A DNA stretch of 64,000 bases from Neoscytalidium dimidiatum (GCA_037367355.1 CM074699.1:62001-126000), one strand, 5' to 3'; shown: positions 23,057-34,688, numbered from the stretch's first letter. Translations and numbers: made by a program. Notes: generated by a model not told the origin, from the letters alone.

Positions 23057-25318
23057 TTACGTCCGCGGATCGTCTTTCTTAACAAGTGCTAACGGAGCCA
23101 GATTATTTGTTAAAGCCTTCCCCTTCGGTAATAGTTGGCTCTCTATATTACGAGTACAGTCAACACTGTGCCTTGTATTTCCCTAATAATGGATCTTATT
23201 AATCCAGTTGATGAAGTCCTTTATTCTAGCGTTCGTGTTAAGATCTCCCGAGTGAATTTTTCGCATGTTGCATCCAGTCTAGGAGTTCGTAGAGTAATAA
23301 GATGCAGCCAGTATGTTGCGGGGTCGCAAGCACTAAATTTCGTATCTTACGCCAGCGAGAAGAAGTCCATAATGCCGTACTTCTGAAAATCGTTCTCTGC
23401 TAAAAGGTAGGGCGGACACTCGTATAGAACTCTCCTTAAGCCTCTAGCGATTATAGAGAGCTGTTAATGCCGCGGCAGCAATCTGTTAACGACCCTTTGA
23501 GTTTTGTTTATTGTCCTTTTTTACTTCGATTGTTAGATATGGGCATAGCGAGCGGCGAAATCGTACTGATGCAAGCGATGTTAGCTTTCCGTTGATTTCC
23601 GGACGGAGACTACCGGACCATATCCAGTAAGAACAGTTAGGGTGGACATTAAAGCTGAAAGTTGGATCTATAGGCATGTCTTTATCAACGATAGGAGGTA
23701 TTTCCCAGGCGCCGCCTTCCTGCGGACGAAAGCTCTCTTCCCGCATCCGTATAGGCAGCCATTCCTGCGTGTTGCTTGGCTTGGGTTGTAGCCCTCTCCG
23801 AGGTTCGCTCTTGAGTAGGAATTTGATGGCGTCATCGACCCACTCAGGTTCACAGGGGGCGTTCGGTACTAACTGATGCATTTTAGAGTAATTATCGTGT
23901 ATAGCCCGTATGGTTTCGGTCGTGGGGTTGATCCATACGGTTAATGAACGTAATCCTGTGTGCTGTGTATAATGGTTGTACACATTTGACCCTGCTGGAG
24001 GCTCTACGCTCTTGAAGTGTTCGAACGCTGATTCGGGTTTGGTCTTATCCGTGTCAATGTGGATGCCCCTGGGGTTTAAGACGTAGGTTATAAAATTTCT
24101 CGTTCTAAGCGCCGTTCGCCTTGGGCGATGAAGCGCAGAAGATGCTATTTGGGAAATAAATGTTTTGATATCTTCCGGAGCCAGCTTTGATTGGATGGTA
24201 GTGTTTCTAGATGGTGTTATTACACTCTCTATGGGTTCCGTTTGTGCTTTTTCTTCTATTGAAGATCGCTCTCTGGGGTAATCTGCTGCGATTGTTTCCG
24301 TATCCTGAAATTCCCTGATTTCGGTCGTTATATTATTCTCATCCGTGGTTCCAGTAAGGTTTGAATGACCGATATATAAGTTCTTCCCTTCCCTAATCGG
24401 ATCTTCGTCTATACTCTCCCTTGGAAGGCTTCTCTTATTGTATCTTTCCTTGCTTCTTCCGATGTCTTCTTTGGTGAACGTTTTAACATCGCCTCTAGAA
24501 TTTTCTTTAACGTCTTTGTCAACGTCCTCTTCACCGTCCTCCTTACCGTCCTCTTTACCGTCCTCTTTACCGTCCTCTTTACCGTCTACTTTAACGTCTG
24601 CTTCAACGTCTGCTTTAACGCCTCCTTTAATGTCTCCTTTAACGCCTCCTTTAACGTCTTCTTTAACGTCTTCTTCAACGTCTTCTTTAATGTCTTCTTC
24701 AATGTCTTCTTTAATGTCTCTAGCGTCTTCGATCTTCTCTTCCCCGTCCTCCTCTTGTTTAGCATTCTCGACTATTTCGACGCCTTTCTGACACTCCTCT
24801 GTGTCTCTAAAATCTTTAAAGCTTTCAACGGCCTCAATATTTTCGGCATCTTGAACTGCTCTAAAAGTACCTTTGTCGATGTTTTCTAGCTCTCTAATAC
24901 ACTTGTTATCCACGTCTTTAATAGGCTTTTTAACGGGTTGAATAACTCCAGCATTATCCTCCTGAACTTGACCTCTTGTAGAACCTTCTGTGGGGAAGTT
25001 TATATTTGGCGTGTCCTTATTCGGGTACATGTCAGAGGTACGATTGATGGCGGTCGGGCTCATTCTTAACGGATGATGATATCCTCGTCCTTTCTGTCGA
25101 CTGTCTAGTCTTCTACTAGAAATGAAATTCTAAAGGATTTGACATGGCAGTCTCTTCGCCTTACGCATCTCCTTATATCGTGCGACGAGCTCTTGCATGG
25201 CAGCTTGTAAACTAGTACGTAGTGGGTTATACGCTTTAGGGAGCTGGACTGGCCGTGAAGTTCTTCTTTTACGAGCGGGACCAGGTCGGTATTGTCGGAC
25301 GGCAGGTTGCTGGAGCAT
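23057..25318 (-). pseudogene. Acidic-repeat protein with ExK nuclease-like C-terminus, RIP-interrupted
   Basis: A single minus frame of about 754 codons from 25318 to TAA at 23057. It is broken by TAG at 25130, TAA at about 23486, and TAG at 23444, 23333, 23279 and 23183. The N-terminus is basic. Residues of about 24490-24730 encode a run of KEDGKEDG/VKEDVKGD repeats. The C-terminal 250 residues resemble a conserved fungal domain with a PD-(D/E)xK-like core: WIWSGSLRPEINGKL, CPYLTIEVKKD (the ExK pair), QIAAAALTALYNR, RHYGLLLAGVRYEI, then FINWINKIHY. The four 3' TAG codons fall at NR-RLKE, EI-CLRP, NS-TGCN and HY-GNTR, where relatives carry Trp as recalled. The longest uninterrupted stretch (525 codons) ends at the TAA at 23486, which is not the true end. 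No catalytic activity is proven. A related fragment lies at 20755-20845. Confidence 0.65.
24488..24727. repeat. In-gene minisatellite of about 12 bp period
   Basis: Plus-strand units such as ACGTCTTCTTTA and ACCGTCCTCTTT recur about 20 times. In the minus-strand gene they encode alternating acidic and basic tetrapeptides (KEDV, KEDG, KGGV). Because the unit is a multiple of three, copy-number change would keep the frame. Confidence 0.75.
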
Positions 25319-26600
25319 CGAGTAACTCGTAGTTAGTATTCGGACGTAGAGGCGTTATAAATGCTAGGCACTGGAACTGATAAGACCCCTGTTATACCTG
25401 GCAAATATGTTGACACAGTATTTTGAAACCAATTTAAGGGAAGAGGAAAAAGGAGGACGGGTATGCGACTAAATTTCGGTATTCGACGCGCTGGAAGAAA
25501 AGTGGTGTCCTGAAAGTTATAGCTATTACCTTGGTATCTGGCGAATCTATATATGTATTTCTCGAGCGTTTCTTCGCGACTGGTGATGTCATAGATTGAT
25601 AGAGGAAGCTAAGGTAGGCGCAGGTTGGTTATTAAAAACCACTAGAATGTGCGCTGATAAAGAAAAATGCCAGCCACCACAATAGGATTATAGTACGGAA
25701 GGAAGACATGCTGTAAGGTTCGACTAAGTAGACTTATACTACTACAGCCTTAAGACCACGATCATTAGTGGCTACTTATATTTTCCAACTATTATCTTAA
25801 TATAAGAACGCGTGTAACCTTGGGTTAAACTGTCCGCCGATCAGTAGACTACACGATGATATGTCTACTATTCTATTTGACTCTGAATAATTATATCGCT
25901 CTTATCCTATTCTTTGTAGTAGTAGGGTAGACTACTGTCGCCTATTTTATCAGCAGTTATTCGAGCTTGTGCGCGCGGCTGGCGAGCGGGTTGCTAAACG
26001 TTATATGCTGCTGTGCATGCTATTTAATAATCAGCGGTTAGAAACAGTATGGACAAGTATGATGCGTAATAATGCAACGAAATCGTTTAAATTAGGTAGC
26101 ACTGTGCAGCATTAACGAGAGGAGGCGAGAGGAACTTTATAGAAAAGATAGCTTACCTTTGTATTTCTACTAGTTGAGTATGCCAACCCCTATCCCAACC
26201 TCCTTTATACTACGTCATCTAGTATTTCAGTCTCTGCGATCCTTTACTAGTGACGTATGGTAGTTACACTTATAGGAATCTCCAACGTAGTAGCGCGACA
26301 TCCTAGCCTCCTAACGGAATGTTTAAGAAACGCTTATTCTAATAGGGCTCTAGGAATATAGTTAAGCTTTTATCTCAAATTTTCCTACTTTTGGAAAAAA
26401 TCTTTCAAGCTATTATACGTGCTTATATCTCTAGGCTAGAACTTCTGAATTATCTCTTCTCCGTTATATTTATTGTTTTATATCTATAACACAGCACAAT
26501 ATCCTAAATTACGAGAAAATGTTAAGGTCCCCAACTAAGCCGTAGAATCTAGCATTAGTCGACATATTAGCAACGGCGAGATAGAAGTTTATTGCGAAGT
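25319..26600. other. Low-coding region upstream of the LINE remnant
   Basis: No frame of note on either strand. TA-rich sequence with many TAG/TAA in all frames suggests it is partly eroded repeat, possibly the 5' part of the LINE that follows, but no reverse transcriptase motif could be read. Confidence 0.35.
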
Positions 26601-27515
26601 CTAATACTATCTCTTAAAAAAACCTACCTTAACATAGATGTTTCAGAAGAAATCACACGGAAATAGTAGCTGGAGAATTGCGATCGACAACTGCTCTATT
26701 ACCGTCTCTACCTATATTCATAGCAGAGAATACGGCTTTAGCTCTTACTAACTATAATCGTATAGCGAAAAGGTCGATCCCTCCTCTTAGAATCTACACA
26801 GACGGAAGTAAAATCAACGATAGGCTCGGTGCAGCCGTGGTTGCGCATTCCTAGGGCACGTACTCCCAGGCTTACCTTGACGCGAGATCCGGCCCAACGA
26901 TAAATATAGCTGAGCTTATAGGAATCTAGATGGCAATTGACATTGCTATTAGAGCCAAGGCTATAGAGGTTGTGGTTTTTAGCGATAGCTAGACAGCGCT
27001 TAGAACCATCCGCGAACTACGAATTAAACTAGAATGCTATGTCGTTAGTACTTTCGCCGAAACGCTTAGAGAGATTTACCGAACTAGAGTAAGCTGTCAA
27101 CTACACTGGGTCCCAGCGCACAGGGGAATTATTGGAAATACGATAGCAGACAAACTTGCAAAAGAAGCAGTAAGATTTTAGAGGGTACCCTATATAAATC
27201 CAGCTACTCGTAGAGTATAACGACGTACGTTCTTAAGAAGAGTAATTCGGGGACCCTCTTCGTGCGCGGACCTATCGATCAGAACTACTCTAAAGGTAAC
27301 GTGCATATATAGCTCTCAATGACTTAAGCCCAGCATTTAAGACTTATATACTAATACGTTATTTGCTTCTGTCCACCCTTTATTTATCTCCGTTTAGTTA
27401 CGGAACATTGTTCATTCATCTTTAGTTTATCGACTAGTATTACCTTCTATCGTTCTTTATTGTCTTCTTTCTTTCCTGCTTTCTCTCTTTTTTTTTTAAA
27501 AAAAAAATAAAACTA
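26600..27515 (+). mobile_element. 3' remnant of a LINE (non-LTR) element with RNase H domain
   Basis: At 26789-27181 a plus frame encodes an RNase HI domain of the type found at the end of Tad/I-like LINE ORF2: RIYTDGSKINDRLGAAVVA (first catalytic Asp), NIAELIGI (catalytic Glu), VVVFSDS (second Asp), LHWVPAHRGIIGNTIADKLA (the His/Asp end of the domain). TAG codons interrupt it at three places and it ends with TAG at 27179. The block closes near 27490-27515 with a T-run followed by an A-run. No intact reverse transcriptase was seen upstream, so this is a 5'-truncated or eroded copy. Confidence 0.7.
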
Positions 27516-28948
27516 TTAATCTCTCAAACTGAGCATCGATCTAATAAAGCACTACTAGTATAAAGCTTAGGGATCCTTACCGTTACGTATATAATTGATA
27601 TCTTTAGTCCTTTGCAGTTCAACAAAACCGAACAACTTCTTAGGAAATAGGTTTTCTTAGTTTCAGCCCTCCTCCATAAACCGTGGTAAGCGAATTTGTA
27701 TATAGATATCTAGAGAGTGTGGTTTATATACAGCAGGAAAGTGTACAATCTAATATGTTAATTTATATGCTCCGCGGCTCTGGCGATAGAGCAGGCAGAG
27801 CGTATTAGTTGCTCTCGCTGCTCTGTGTTCTTGGCGAGGGAGTAGGCAGAGCACCTTCTTGGCGTTATATAAGCCACGTGACCTGCGTGGGTCCTTTTAT
27901 ACCGCGTGGGTGTACCCTACTTCTTCCTTACCCTGCTTCCTTTTTTACCCTGTGGAGGCTGCGCCGTAATATATGGAGCCGCCTTACTGTAAAGTGCGAT
28001 TAGCTGCTAGGCTTTAGTAAGGGCCAAGCTATGGTGTAGAGCTCGACGATTAGGTTTGCCGCCCGTATCTGAGGAATGTTAATTATATTAATTATTAATT
28101 AGTGTTAGAATATAAGGCTTAGTAGTATACGCTGGTAACAGTGCGGCGTCGTACTTTTATAAGTTGACAATTGGGTACCCTGCAAATGCGGTTTTGATTA
28201 AATGTGCGAGTGGACTTGCGTGAGAGAACTACGAGGGAGATGGTGTAGGGCGAGGCGACGAGACTGCGAAGTGGGGGATGGCCCGTATTCCGAGAAAGCA
28301 ATGCGGCACAGCGCTAGAGAGAGGAGGATATCCTTAAGAATATTTCAGCTCACTATAATATCGGAAACTCCCCGTCCGGCTCGCCTGATTGGCCCGATGG
28401 CGTGTGATTGAAATGGAAAGCCATATCCGTGGGTATTATATGGTAAATAATAGTAGATAGTATAGTAGAATAGAAGTAGGACGACACTAGAGCGGGCGAT
28501 AGAACGTATACTAGGGCTATAGAAGGCGTCGTAGATCTCGACAAGGATTCCTTGCTTTAGCGTAAAAGACCGAAGTCGTTTCGGCCTATCCTTCGCTTCC
28601 GCAGCTCAGAAACTTTAAAAGCGTGATTCCCTACGCTAAGTAATTACCGTTTGACCGCTAACGTAGGTAGTCGCTTACGAGTACTATATTTATCCCACCT
28701 TATTACCACTTCTATCCTAGCTATGCCAATCCCATCGTATTATAAATATACTCTTTGCTACTCCCGCCGAGCGTTGACTTTATTAACTAGTTCCCTTTAT
28801 CCCTTCACCGCCCTTCTTATATATCTCCCTCCTTACTGCGATAGAGAATCTATCGAAAACCGCCACCCGCGATCGTCGTTCTCTTACAGCCACTAGCCCG
28901 AGTTTATATATACGAGCACTTAGAACCTTCTTAAGCGTCGAGTAACCT
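27516..28948. other. Intergenic, nothing recognised
   Basis: Several short frames of 60-81 codons on both strands lack motifs and look like chance. The plus frame at 28651-28896 contains a hydrophobic run but no supporting context. Confidence 0.35.
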
Positions 28949-29173
28949 ATGATGTCCGACTAATACTCGGCCCTATCCGAGACCGACCAATCGCCTGGCG
29001 AGGAGTCTTGTACCGAGGATGGCTTTGGCGGGATTGAATCTAGATTTAACGAAATAACTCTCTTACAAAGTATATATAGCAAAAGCAGCGAAATTCAGTT
29101 AGCAAGCATTAGAAATCTCTGGCGCGAGTATAATTTTCCGTCGAAATCGTTAGGTAGGAGTAGATTTATCTGA
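28949..29173 (+). pseudogene. Possible small eroded gene or 5' exon
   Basis: Two ATG codons at 28949 open a 75-codon frame with a TAA as its fifth codon. The rest has normal protein character (SPGEESCTEDGFGGIESRFN, then LASIRNLWREYNFPSKSLG). It may be the start of a larger gene whose remainder is lost in the TA-rich sequence downstream. Unrecognised. Confidence 0.25.
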
Positions 29174-29599
29174 CTTCGGTCCGCAGTTACTGCTCTCTAT
29201 CTTGTCTGTATTCTATATATACGTCTCTAAGCGCTTCGGTCTTTCTACGGCTCTTACTCTTCAGCAAGCTCGTCTTCCTCCGTGGCAAGCTTTATAATGT
29301 TAGTGCAATGTCGCTCTATATTTCCCAAGGAGCTTAGTTGCTATAACGAATTTTGCTTCTACTATAGCTATATTGCCCTAGCTTAGCAGCTTCCTCAGAT
29401 CTGTCGTCTATCGGCTCTAACCCTTCTCGTTAGGTATACGGAAGATAAGCTCTAGCTTATTAAATCTACTATACTTATATAGTACGAGGCTAGCTATCCG
29501 CAGGTCCTGCCCGTTATATTTGTAAGATATTACACCTCGCACTTTCTTCTTATAAGGGAAGTACCGTAGATTAATCCTACTAGTTCTTATCTATGTGAT
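29174..29599. other. TA-rich eroded sequence
   Basis: No readable frame. Many TAG/TAA triplets in all frames; resembles moderately RIPed repeat. Nothing can be assigned. Confidence 0.3.
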
Positions 29600-30480
29600 T
29601 AGCGAGCTTAGCACCCTTTATATACCGCGGTAGTATATAGGTGTTAGATTAGATAGGGTCGCAATCACCAGATAATAAGTAGCATAAATTAGGAGGAAGA
29701 GGCTTAGGAGTCGTCTCTAATCCTTAGAATCTAAGACTAACTACTTAGAATACATCTACACGCTCGTGCATAGCTATATTCTAATAATAGGCTTCCGGAC
29801 TCGCAAGGTCTCGCACTATAATAATTTCGTAAAGTTGCTAATTAAGCTCTTAGCCAACGTTAACTTTTTATTATCTTCTACGACTAGGAGTAATTTCCAC
29901 CAACCCGTTTTAACTACTTACTCGGTCTAACCGGAGTCTTTCTAGCAGCTCTGTAACTTCTTCCCTAGTAGTTTCCTTATCTCGATTATCTAACAATCCG
30001 CCTATACTCAGCTTTATATCTCGCGGCCTAAGCCCCTAATTAAGCCCCTCTTTAATTGCTCTACGCGATACCTCTGCGAAAGACTCTTTCTAATCTTTAA
30101 TAAATGCTTTTACCTAAGCCTCCGTCCTAAATCGTTTGTAATAGGCACCGGATATTTTATGAATCTCTTCCGATGCCCCTGTTTCCCCACTATAATATAT
30201 GAGGAATTTATCGACAGATTGCTATGGGAGTATCGTACCACTAGAGCTTATAGATGCTAGGTTTTATTCTATAAGCGACTGTATAGTATACTATACTCCC
30301 TCTTTCTAGTATAGTGTCTAATGCCGTACTTTTAATAATCTTCTTACACTAGGAGGCTCCGTTCTCCTCTATAAATCTATCTGCCTCCTTAATAGTGAAG
30401 AAGGCTTTATATTTAGTAGGGCAGCCCGTTACTCGTAGATGCGCATCTCCCCTATCTATGAAATATTAGCATAGAATTCA
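29600..30480 (-). pseudogene. RNase H1 N-terminal / viroplasmin-type domain protein, eroded
   Basis: On the minus strand two neighbouring frames give a recognisable fungal protein with the RNase H1 N-terminal (caulimovirus viroplasmin-type) fold, which binds RNA/DNA hybrids. Near 30420-30200 it reads FFTIKEADRFIEENGAS, then ERGSIVYYTVAYRIKPSIYK. After a one-base frame change near 30205 it reads SGAYYKRFRTEA, VKAFIKD, KESFAEVSRRAIKEGL, GLRPRDIKLSIGGLLD. The YYTV..KPSIYK and YYKRFRT..VKAFI patterns are the two halves of the domain. TAG/TAA codons are frequent. The frame change may be an indel or a short intron. Confidence 0.45.
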
Positions 30481-31759
30481 CTATAACTCTTTAATAAAGT
30501 ATACTATAATGAAAAGATCGTAGGCTCGTTAATACGGCCCTTAATAATAGCATAGTATTCTTTATTCTTTACTCTAGGCTTAGATCCCATGTTGTAAGGC
30601 TTAAGGTGGATTTCTAGATATAAAAAGAATTAGTGTGCGGCGACTCTCGTAGAGTCTTTATTGAAAAATGGCACGGGGTACGTTAAACCGTATGATATAT
30701 TTTACTACTTGGCTGCATCTCATTGGAAGTTGTTAAGGCAATAATAGCCTTGGGATTTCAATTAGGCTTAATGTCAACCCCTGCACATAGGACATATAGA
30801 ATCACCTAGAGTCGGACACCTTGCTACGTCAGCACTCGCTGGCGTTATATTAGAAGATCAGGCTTATATAAGCTGGAGACTATGGTCTGGTTTCCGGCTG
30901 TTAGTAATTCAATCGCTTCTAATAAGTTATATCGCTTTCGCAAATCCGCGAACATATTAAGCGGAAGAATTACATATACTTATGATTTAACATATTATGT
31001 ATCTCGTTTTTCGATCGTAACAGTTGGTTAAGAAATAGGTTCAAAAGCCATCGGTTTGTATGTATCCTTAGTGAAACCTCTAGGTTAGGGTTGCGAATGA
31101 GTTGCATCGTGCTAAATTTTCCTACTTGTTAGCTTGTAGAAATCCTACGACTACTTCCGTTATTAAGCGCAGCCTTATACCCCGGCAATCTTTACGTGGC
31201 TGTTATTTTGTTTCTTTAACGGAATGCAGCTGCGCTACTTACTTACGTTGCTACGTCAGCCTAAACATGCTCTAAAAGATCGCCCAATTATATGCATCCC
31301 AACAATAGCTTTATAAGAGAGTGCTGCAGCTAGATAATTTAAGCGCTAGATAATTTTCGCTTGCGATACCCACCTGCCGCTGGTTGTAAGTTGGTCTAAT
31401 TAGAAGATATCTTAGAGTGATGCATTAGCATTCCTACCGCGAATATATTCTACGTGAGATGTATGCCTGCTGGATCCTTCTCTTAATTCCATATTCATAT
31501 GTTAAAGATGTGCTGATATCGATAATTTATTAAAGTAGCGTGGAATCTCCCGGCAAATTCTAAAAGCGAAGCTATCGTAAATAGTCGCTGTGGTTTAAAC
31601 TGTTACGAATCTACCTGTATATAGAGTTGTTAGGACAAGATCAGCCCTTAGGCTGATTATTGTAGTGCCTTTTGCCAGTCAACTGGTGGACGGCTGGCCG
31701 AGTGGCCGTGTAGCACCGACTAAAACCCAACACAGTCGGTACCCGCTGTAGTATAAACC
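30481..31759. other. Long spacer upstream of the FtsJ-like pseudogene
   Basis: No convincing gene. Near its end, 31692-31705 resembles the D-arm/A-box of a Ser or Leu tRNA (GGCTGGCCGAGTGG). At 31715-31740 there is a 7-bp perfect hairpin (ACCGACT / AGTCGGT) with a 12-base loop. No B-box or acceptor stem follows, so a tRNA gene is not called. Confidence 0.35.
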
Positions 31760-32880
31760 ATGGACGCAATATCTGCTGAAGAAAACCCGAGGAGCACCGC
31801 AAACCGACTTATTAAAGATTTTCTACTTACTCGTGTGCCTGTATTCGCGCAGCTTACTACTCTAAGAGAAAAAGTAAGTACCGTCAACTGTAGAAAGTCG
31901 CTCCTTGCTAAAACCTACAGGGCTGGAAAAATCCGTTGGGTGATGAATACTTCGAACGACAGCGTAAAAGGGCGGATGAGGCCGGCCAGAAAGAACAACG
32001 TAGATTCTTCCACATGATGTAGCAGATCGCCGATGAAATGGATAGCGCCACCAGTTTCTTATCTCAACTTAACTATAAGGGAAATCCGTAAAAGGCTCTC
32101 GACCTCTGCATGGCTCCAGGGGGCTTCTCGGCAGCGATACAAAAGAGTTGTCCTATAACCGAGTTGTACGGAGTCAGCCTTCCACAGTCGAAAGGCGGCT
32201 ATAGACTCCTTATCAAGCTTCCTAAACATCGAGTCTGGTTTACCGATATTACGATGCTCTCTTTAGAAATGGGCGCTGTCGAAATCCCACCTGATCATCC
32301 CGACTTGATTAATTTCTCGTATTCCCGACCATTTAAGTCTATAACCTTTGATCTGGTTATTTGCGATGGCTAAGTTCTGCGGACACATCCTCGATAGTTA
32401 TATCGTGAGCGACTAGAAGCATCGCGTCTTACCTTAAGCCAGCTTATCTTCGCTCTGCAACGTATTAAGACTGGAGGGACACTCGTGATCCTCCTCTATA
32501 AGCTGGAAAGCTAGTACACCCTTAAGCTATTATACAAATTTAGCAAATTCTCCCGGATTTAACTTTTTAAGCCGCAGAAGAAGCATGCTAAAAGATCGTC
32601 GTTCTATCTTATAGCGAAAGAGGTAGAGCCGCGTAACCAATCCGCCTTGCTATCTTTGTAATCCTAGAAAGAGGCTTGGTCATCCGCGACATTTCAACTA
32701 TGTAGAGCGGATGGACCACCTACGCAAGCTGTAGAAAAAGTCTTGGCTGAATTCGGGGGAGAATTTACGCAGCTCGGATAGTTAGTCTGGAACATTCAGG
32801 CTTAGGCCCTTCGTGAGGCGGAATTTTGCAAGAACTCGAGCTTATGAGAGAATTGGTGGGTTATGCACAGAATCGATTAG
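31760..32880 (+). pseudogene. FtsJ-like methyltransferase, RIP-interrupted
   Basis: Exon 1 runs from the ATG at 31760 to 31873. A 47-bp intron with GTAAGT and CTACAG lies at 31874-31920, and exon 2 runs to TAG at 32878. The protein is a fungal SAM-dependent methyltransferase of FtsJ/RrmJ-like fold: GWKNPLGDEYFERQRKRAD, then LDLCMAPGGFSAAI (SAM-binding motif I), FDLVICDG (motif with catalytic Asp), TGGTLVILLYKLE (motif with catalytic Lys) and LFKPQKKHAKRSSFYLIAKE (SKP-like motif). In-frame stops are TAG/TAA at positions expected to be Gln (after FFHMM, after NYKGNP, after ICDG, before LFKP) or Trp (after YKLES). One TGA at 32845 is the exception. The splice sites are intact. Methyl acceptor unknown. 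Confidence 0.85.
31874..31920 (+). other. Intron of the FtsJ-like pseudogene
   Basis: GTAAGT donor and CTACAG acceptor, 47 bp, phase 0. It joins LREK to GWKNPLGDEYF, restoring the family consensus across the junction. Confidence 0.75.
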
Positions 32881-33031
32881 TAGAAATAGGGAACTAATTC
32901 ATTTAGAGACTTTCCTATGTGCTTGGTTCTAAGAACTCGTTATTTCCCTTAAGAAGTCATCTCGAAAAGCGTTGTTAAAAACTGACTATTTAGCTATGTA
33001 TAGCATCTGTGGGTGGTAATGAAGGCTAAAC
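32881..33031. other. Short convergent spacer
   Basis: Lies between the ends of the FtsJ-like (+) and membrane-protein (-) pseudogenes. Nothing recognised. Confidence 0.4.
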
Positions 33032-33290
33032 TTAGATAATAGCGCTTAAAAGCGTTATAGCGGCTAAAAGAAGAGTAACTACCCCTAACGCGTAGCTTCT
33101 AGCTGTTAATCCTGCCTCTAGGCTAGGACTTACAATAGTTGCAGTTGGCACTATAAGAAAACTAACGAGCAGACCAAGTCCAATCAGTACCAGCAAGTAG
33201 CGAATACGCCATCCCTTAACGATTTCAAAAGCGTTTATAGCTTTTCCGTAAGGATTGGCTGCATTATAGAATCTGTCCTCCGCTAAAGCA
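33032..33290 (-). pseudogene. Small two-helix membrane protein segment
   Basis: The minus frame reads YNAANPYGKAINAFEIVKGW, then two hydrophobic segments: RYLLVLIGLGLLVSFLIV and YALGVVTLLLAAITLLSAI, ending at TAA 33032. The layout resembles a fungal membrane protein domain whose preceding PYGKA..A.E...GW motif I recall from related hypothetical proteins. It is in a different frame from the Myb-like sequence to its right and may be either its last exon or a separate gene. Confidence 0.45.
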
Positions 33291-33492
33291 CTAATAAAGA
33301 TTTAGCAATGATTTTAAGAGCGATAAAAAGTCTAGATATGTAGAAATTTACCCACCTGTAAGAGGTTATGAACCTAGCTTGCTCTAGAAATTAAATGCCT
33401 TGCATCCCTATATCGTTATGCCAGAGGTGTTCGATTATAGTCGGAAGACACTCGTAATAATCCAGATGTATTTGGAGGCAGTAATATTCCCT

Positions 33493-34688
33493 TATATAGC
33501 ATATAAAGGCAGGTTTATATTAAGCGTAGTGTTAGCGCACGTAGCATCTTCCTTTTCCGTGTACTCGAATTCCCCGTCTATACCGAGACCACAACCCTGC
33601 TTAAAGCCATCGGCATATTCTTCATCAATTTTCTTCCGAATATGGTTTGTCTTCGTTCTCGCGTCAAAGGGGAGGACTAATACTTTTGTCCATCAATGCT
33701 TGTTATCGAAGACAAGGATGCGGATCTTTTTTCTCTGGTTAGTGGCGAAAGATTATAAAGAAAGAAAGATGCTTCCCGCGAGTGAACTGATTCTAAATTT
33801 CCTTGCCTGTAGAACTACCACTCTGTACGCGTATTAGATGCCTAGAAATACGCGCATTCTTTAATTCTGGATGGCTCTAGTCTATGGTTGAGTAGACTTA
33901 CGCCGTAGCGTCGAATACCGGGTACGGACTAAACCTGGCGTTCGCATAGGGAATTGGCTAATAATCCAAGACTATGGCCTCCCTGCTTTGGCCCACTCGT
34001 AGAGTATGCGATCGTCTTCCTAAGACCAACGCTGATTTTTCGCCAAGAACTGTTCTCCAGAGCGGCTGCTAGAGTTATCCGATATATTCCTATTAGCGAT
34101 ACCCCATTCCCCGCTAGAAGAATCTATTAAGTCGTCTTTCCGCGTTGAGTCAGCATAAGAAACCTTCGAGTTTCGTACTATTCCTGCAATAAGCTACATT
34201 GCTAACTGGATCTATTTGATAACGACATTCTCCAGGCCACCGTAGTAACCTAGAATAGCCGTAGAGTCCTGATCGTCTTGCGGACTTATAAGAGCCTTAA
34301 CGCTCATCATATTAGGGAGGATAAAAATGAGGAATGAAAGCTTCGGGGATATAGGCTATACATATATATCTCGTGCGAATGGTCGAATAGCTTGATAGGC
34401 AGTGATGGCTGATTGGATCTGCGTTATAACTGGGGAATCTAAAGAGACTGAGGTGCTCGGACTTGGGGAGGCAAGCGAACTATATGCTCTATGTTTAAAT
34501 TGCTCTCGAGCGTGTCCTTCCGGCTTTATGCGGCCTAATGTTGATCGGATTGGACGAGACGAGATACTAGCGTCTCGATTCCCGCGCGATTCCCCGCGGG
34601 CTAGCTGAAAATTGAGGTCTCTCCGCGAATTCCGGAGATTGTTAGTCTCTTGCGGAGTTGCTTTAGAAATTCTGTACCGAGGTCGCAT
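33493..34688 (-). pseudogene. Myb/SANT-like DNA-binding protein, RIP-interrupted
   Basis: A coherent minus frame from the ATG at 34688. The N-terminal 110 residues are basic and Ser/Arg-rich. Around 34035-33900 lies a Myb/SANT-like segment: QRWS, a TAG, EDDRILYEWAKAGRP, a TAG, SWIISQFPMRTPGLVRTRYS. It has the Trp spacing and the recognition-helix RTxGxxRxRY pattern of fungal Myb-like proteins; the second TAG replaces the Trp of GRPWS. Downstream the same frame gives RILVFDNKH, WTKVLVLPFDARTK and DEEYADGFKQGCGLGIDGEF with TAG, TAA and one TGA. A probable transcription factor or repeat-associated protein. The plus-strand frame at 33400-33837 is its shadow. Confidence 0.6.

Noticed and set aside
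24438..24791. Plus-strand frame rich in Ser-Leu-Pro repeats
   Set aside because: It is the antisense shadow of the 12-bp coding minisatellite in the minus-strand gene.
31692..31760. tRNA gene
   Set aside because: Only a D-arm-like string is present; no T-arm/B-box or acceptor pairing could be drawn.
33400..33837. 145-codon plus-strand frame
   Set aside because: The opposite strand carries the coherent Myb-like frame with protein-like composition; this one has no motif and covers the same bases.
378..34688. TAG reassigned as a sense codon (Trp or Gln) in the nuclear code
   Set aside because: TAG stands for both Trp and Gln positions, TAA also interrupts conserved motifs, and ordinary TGG and CAG codons remain in the same genes. 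Transition mutation explains all of this.
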